From the NCBI GenBank assembly GCA_937902945.1, contig CALEMD010000167.1, forward strand, positions 1-16,871: a stretch of 16,871 nt of DNA, given 5' to 3'. A model generated the notes under the pieces. The model saw nothing but the letters and a program-made list of their open reading frames with translations. It made no database searches and had not been told where the DNA came from. Numbering within the stretch: position 1 is the first letter of the stretch; each line of letters begins with the position of its first letter. The translations under genes were made by a program, and so were the position numbers. Of this stretch, positions 16,027 through 16,871 are shown in pieces. Source of the DNA: an uncultured Erysipelotrichaceae bacterium (GTDB lineage Bacteria; Bacillota_I; Bacilli_A; Erysipelotrichales; Erysipelotrichaceae).

Positions 16027-16038
16027 TTAATCGTTTAA
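16027..16038. promoter_or_regulatory. Putative LacI-type operator O1
   Basis: TTAATCGTTTAA, a near-palindrome with a central CG as in many LacI-family operators. It lies a few bases downstream of the predicted start of the PTS operon transcript (about 16042), a position where a bound repressor blocks transcription. Confidence 0.6.
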
Positions 16039-16048
16039 TCACAATGTC

Positions 16049-16076
16049 ATAATAACCGATTGAATTTCAATGTCAA
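16049..16076 (-). promoter_or_regulatory. Sugar operon promoter
   Basis: TTGACA (-35, 16071-16076) and TATTAT (-10, 16049-16054) with a 16-base spacer on the minus strand, giving a 5' UTR of about 63 bases before the PTS gene. It is flanked on both sides by the same 12-base operator-like sequence. Confidence 0.7.
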
Positions 16077-16083
16077 TGGTTAA

Positions 16084-16095
16084 TTAATCGTTTAA
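16084..16095. promoter_or_regulatory. Putative LacI-type operator O2
   Basis: A second exact copy of TTAATCGTTTAA, within a longer inverted repeat with GGTTAA and TTAACC ends (16078-16097). It lies just upstream of the -35 box of the PTS operon and near the -35 region of the divergent regulator gene, so it could serve both. Its centre is 57 bases from that of O1. Confidence 0.6.
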
Positions 16096-16120
16096 CCAAT
16101 GAATTGCTTTTTTTGAATTC

Positions 16121-16126
16121 TATGAT
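16121..16126 (+). promoter_or_regulatory. Possible -10 box of the regulator gene
   Basis: TATGAT on the plus strand lies 33 bases before the regulator ATG. The -35 region at 17 bases spacing is poor. It is the best candidate I see in the divergent region, not a firm call. Confidence 0.3.
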
Positions 16127-16158
16127 ACCATGGTAAACAGATGGAGGTTGTTAACCAT

Positions 16159-16871
16159 ATGCCACCCAAAAAAAACATATCTATAAAAGATGTAGCTCGA
16201 CTTGCAGGCGTAAGCACAGCTACAGTTTCCCATGTAATGAACAAAAACGGGCGTTATTCAAAGGAAACAGAGCAGAAAGTTCAAAATGCCGTTGAAAAAT
16301 ATGGATATGTTTCCAATAATGCCGCCAAAAGTCTTCGCAGTTCATCAACGCGCACAATTGGACTGATTGTACCTAATATCCGCAATGAATTCTTTGCTGA
16401 TATTGCTTCATCAATTGAGAGTTTTTTTTACGAGCATTCATATTCAGTATTTATATGCAATTCATCCAATGATACCGGTAAGGAGATTGATTACTTCAAA
16501 CAGCTGAGTTTTCAGCGTGTCGATGGTATTGTCTGCATTTCAGGTCAGCGCATGATCAGCAATGATATTATCAGCCATGATATACCCATTGTACTTCTTG
16601 ATCGTTCTCCATTGAATACCATGAATCTGCCAACTATCCATTCTGATGATAAAAATGGAATCAAAAAAGCAATGAGCATTCTGTTGAACAAAGGATGCCG
16701 ACACATTGTATATATTGGCAGCCGCACTTCTCAATATCAGTCTGGAGAACGTAAGAGCGGCTATCTGGAGTCTTTGAGTTCCTACGGAATTCCAATAGAT
16801 CTGGACATGGTTTTAGACTTGCATAACGAGACCCCCTCCAATGAACAGTCAGAGGTTCTGATTACAGAATA
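16159..16871 (+). CDS. LacI/GalR-family transcriptional regulator (C-terminus cut by window edge)
   Basis: The visible 237 codons start MPPKKNISIKDVARLAGVST. The helix-turn-helix (about 8-28, DVARLAGVSTATVSHVMN) and the hinge helix with NAAKSLRSSSTRTIGLIVPN (54-73) are classic LacI features. The periplasmic-binding-like effector domain follows, with VDGIVCISG and IPIVLLDR visible, and is open to the end of the window, so roughly 90-100 residues are missing. GGAGG precedes the ATG by 11 bases; an in-frame ATG at 16141 is an alternative without a site. It diverges from the PTS-alsE-rpiB operon, so it most likely represses that operon and responds to the sugar or its phosphate. The two TTAATCGTTTAA sites in the shared intergenic region are the likely targets. 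Confidence 0.93.
   Translation, partial: MPPKKNISIKDVARLAGVSTATVSHVMNKNGRYSKETEQKVQNAVEKYGYVSNNAAKSLRSSSTRTIGLIVPNIRNEFFADIASSIESFFYEHSYSVFICNSSNDTGKEIDYFKQLSFQRVDGIVCISGQRMISNDIISHDIPIVLLDRSPLNTMNLPTIHSDDKNGIKKAMSILLNKGCRHIVYIGSRTSQYQSGERKSGYLESLSSYGIPIDLDMVLDLHNETPSNEQSEVLITE

Noticed and set aside
16021..16100. Catabolite-repression (cre) site in the sugar promoter
   Set aside because: The TTAATCGTTTAA sites share the central CG but lack the TG and CA ends of the cre consensus, so they fit a locus-specific LacI-type operator better.
1..16871. CRISPR arrays, insertion sequences, tRNA or rRNA genes, phage genes
   Set aside because: No direct-repeat arrays, transposase-like proteins or structural RNA signatures were seen on reading both strands.

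Overview
The window looks like a chromosomal segment of a low-to-moderate GC Bacillota (Firmicutes) bacterium. Pointers are the two-subunit glycine decarboxylase (GcvPA + GcvPB), an electron-transfer subunit PyrK in the pyr operon, strong AGGAGG-type ribosome binding sites, and TTGACA/TATAAT-like promoters. A relative of the Erysipelotrichia is my guess, but nothing here proves it. There are no rRNA or tRNA genes, transposases or CRISPR arrays. Nearly everything is on the minus strand; only the regulator gene at the right end is on the plus strand.

Read in the direction of transcription (right to left) there are three units. (1) Sugar locus, 12.4-16.9 kb: a LacI-type regulator (plus strand, cut by the window edge) diverges from a minus-strand operon. 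The operon encodes a PTS permease EIIBC, an AlsE-like sugar-phosphate 3-epimerase, an uncharacterised TIM-barrel-like protein and RpiB, and it ends in a clear rho-independent terminator. By family logic this fits uptake of D-allose or a close relative as the 6-phosphate, isomerisation by RpiB to the ketose phosphate, and epimerisation by AlsE to fructose-6-phosphate. Two copies of TTAATCGTTTAA flank the operon promoter and are the likely repressor operators. (2) Glycine cleavage operon, 7.1-12.3 kb: gcvT-gcvH-gcvPA-gcvPB-lplA, with its own extended -10 promoter and no room for a glycine riboswitch. The L protein gene is absent, but just after lplA there is a short Rossmann-motif relic of an FAD/NAD oxidoreductase. 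gcvH has an excellent Shine-Dalgarno sequence but no ATG, GTG or TTG at the right distance; an ATC codon sits there. (3) Pyrimidine operon, 0-6.95 kb: a sigma-A promoter, a translated-looking 58-codon leader ORF, then pyrB-pyrC-carA-carB-pyrK. Each junction overlaps by 1 to 11 bases, and pyrK runs off the left edge. Together these genes make carbamoyl phosphate and convert it through carbamoyl aspartate and dihydroorotate towards UMP.

The points most worth a second look are the apparent AUC start of gcvH, the leader ORF with a possible attenuator before pyrB, the unassigned TIM-barrel-like protein in the sugar operon, and the oxidoreductase relic between the gcv and pyr operons.
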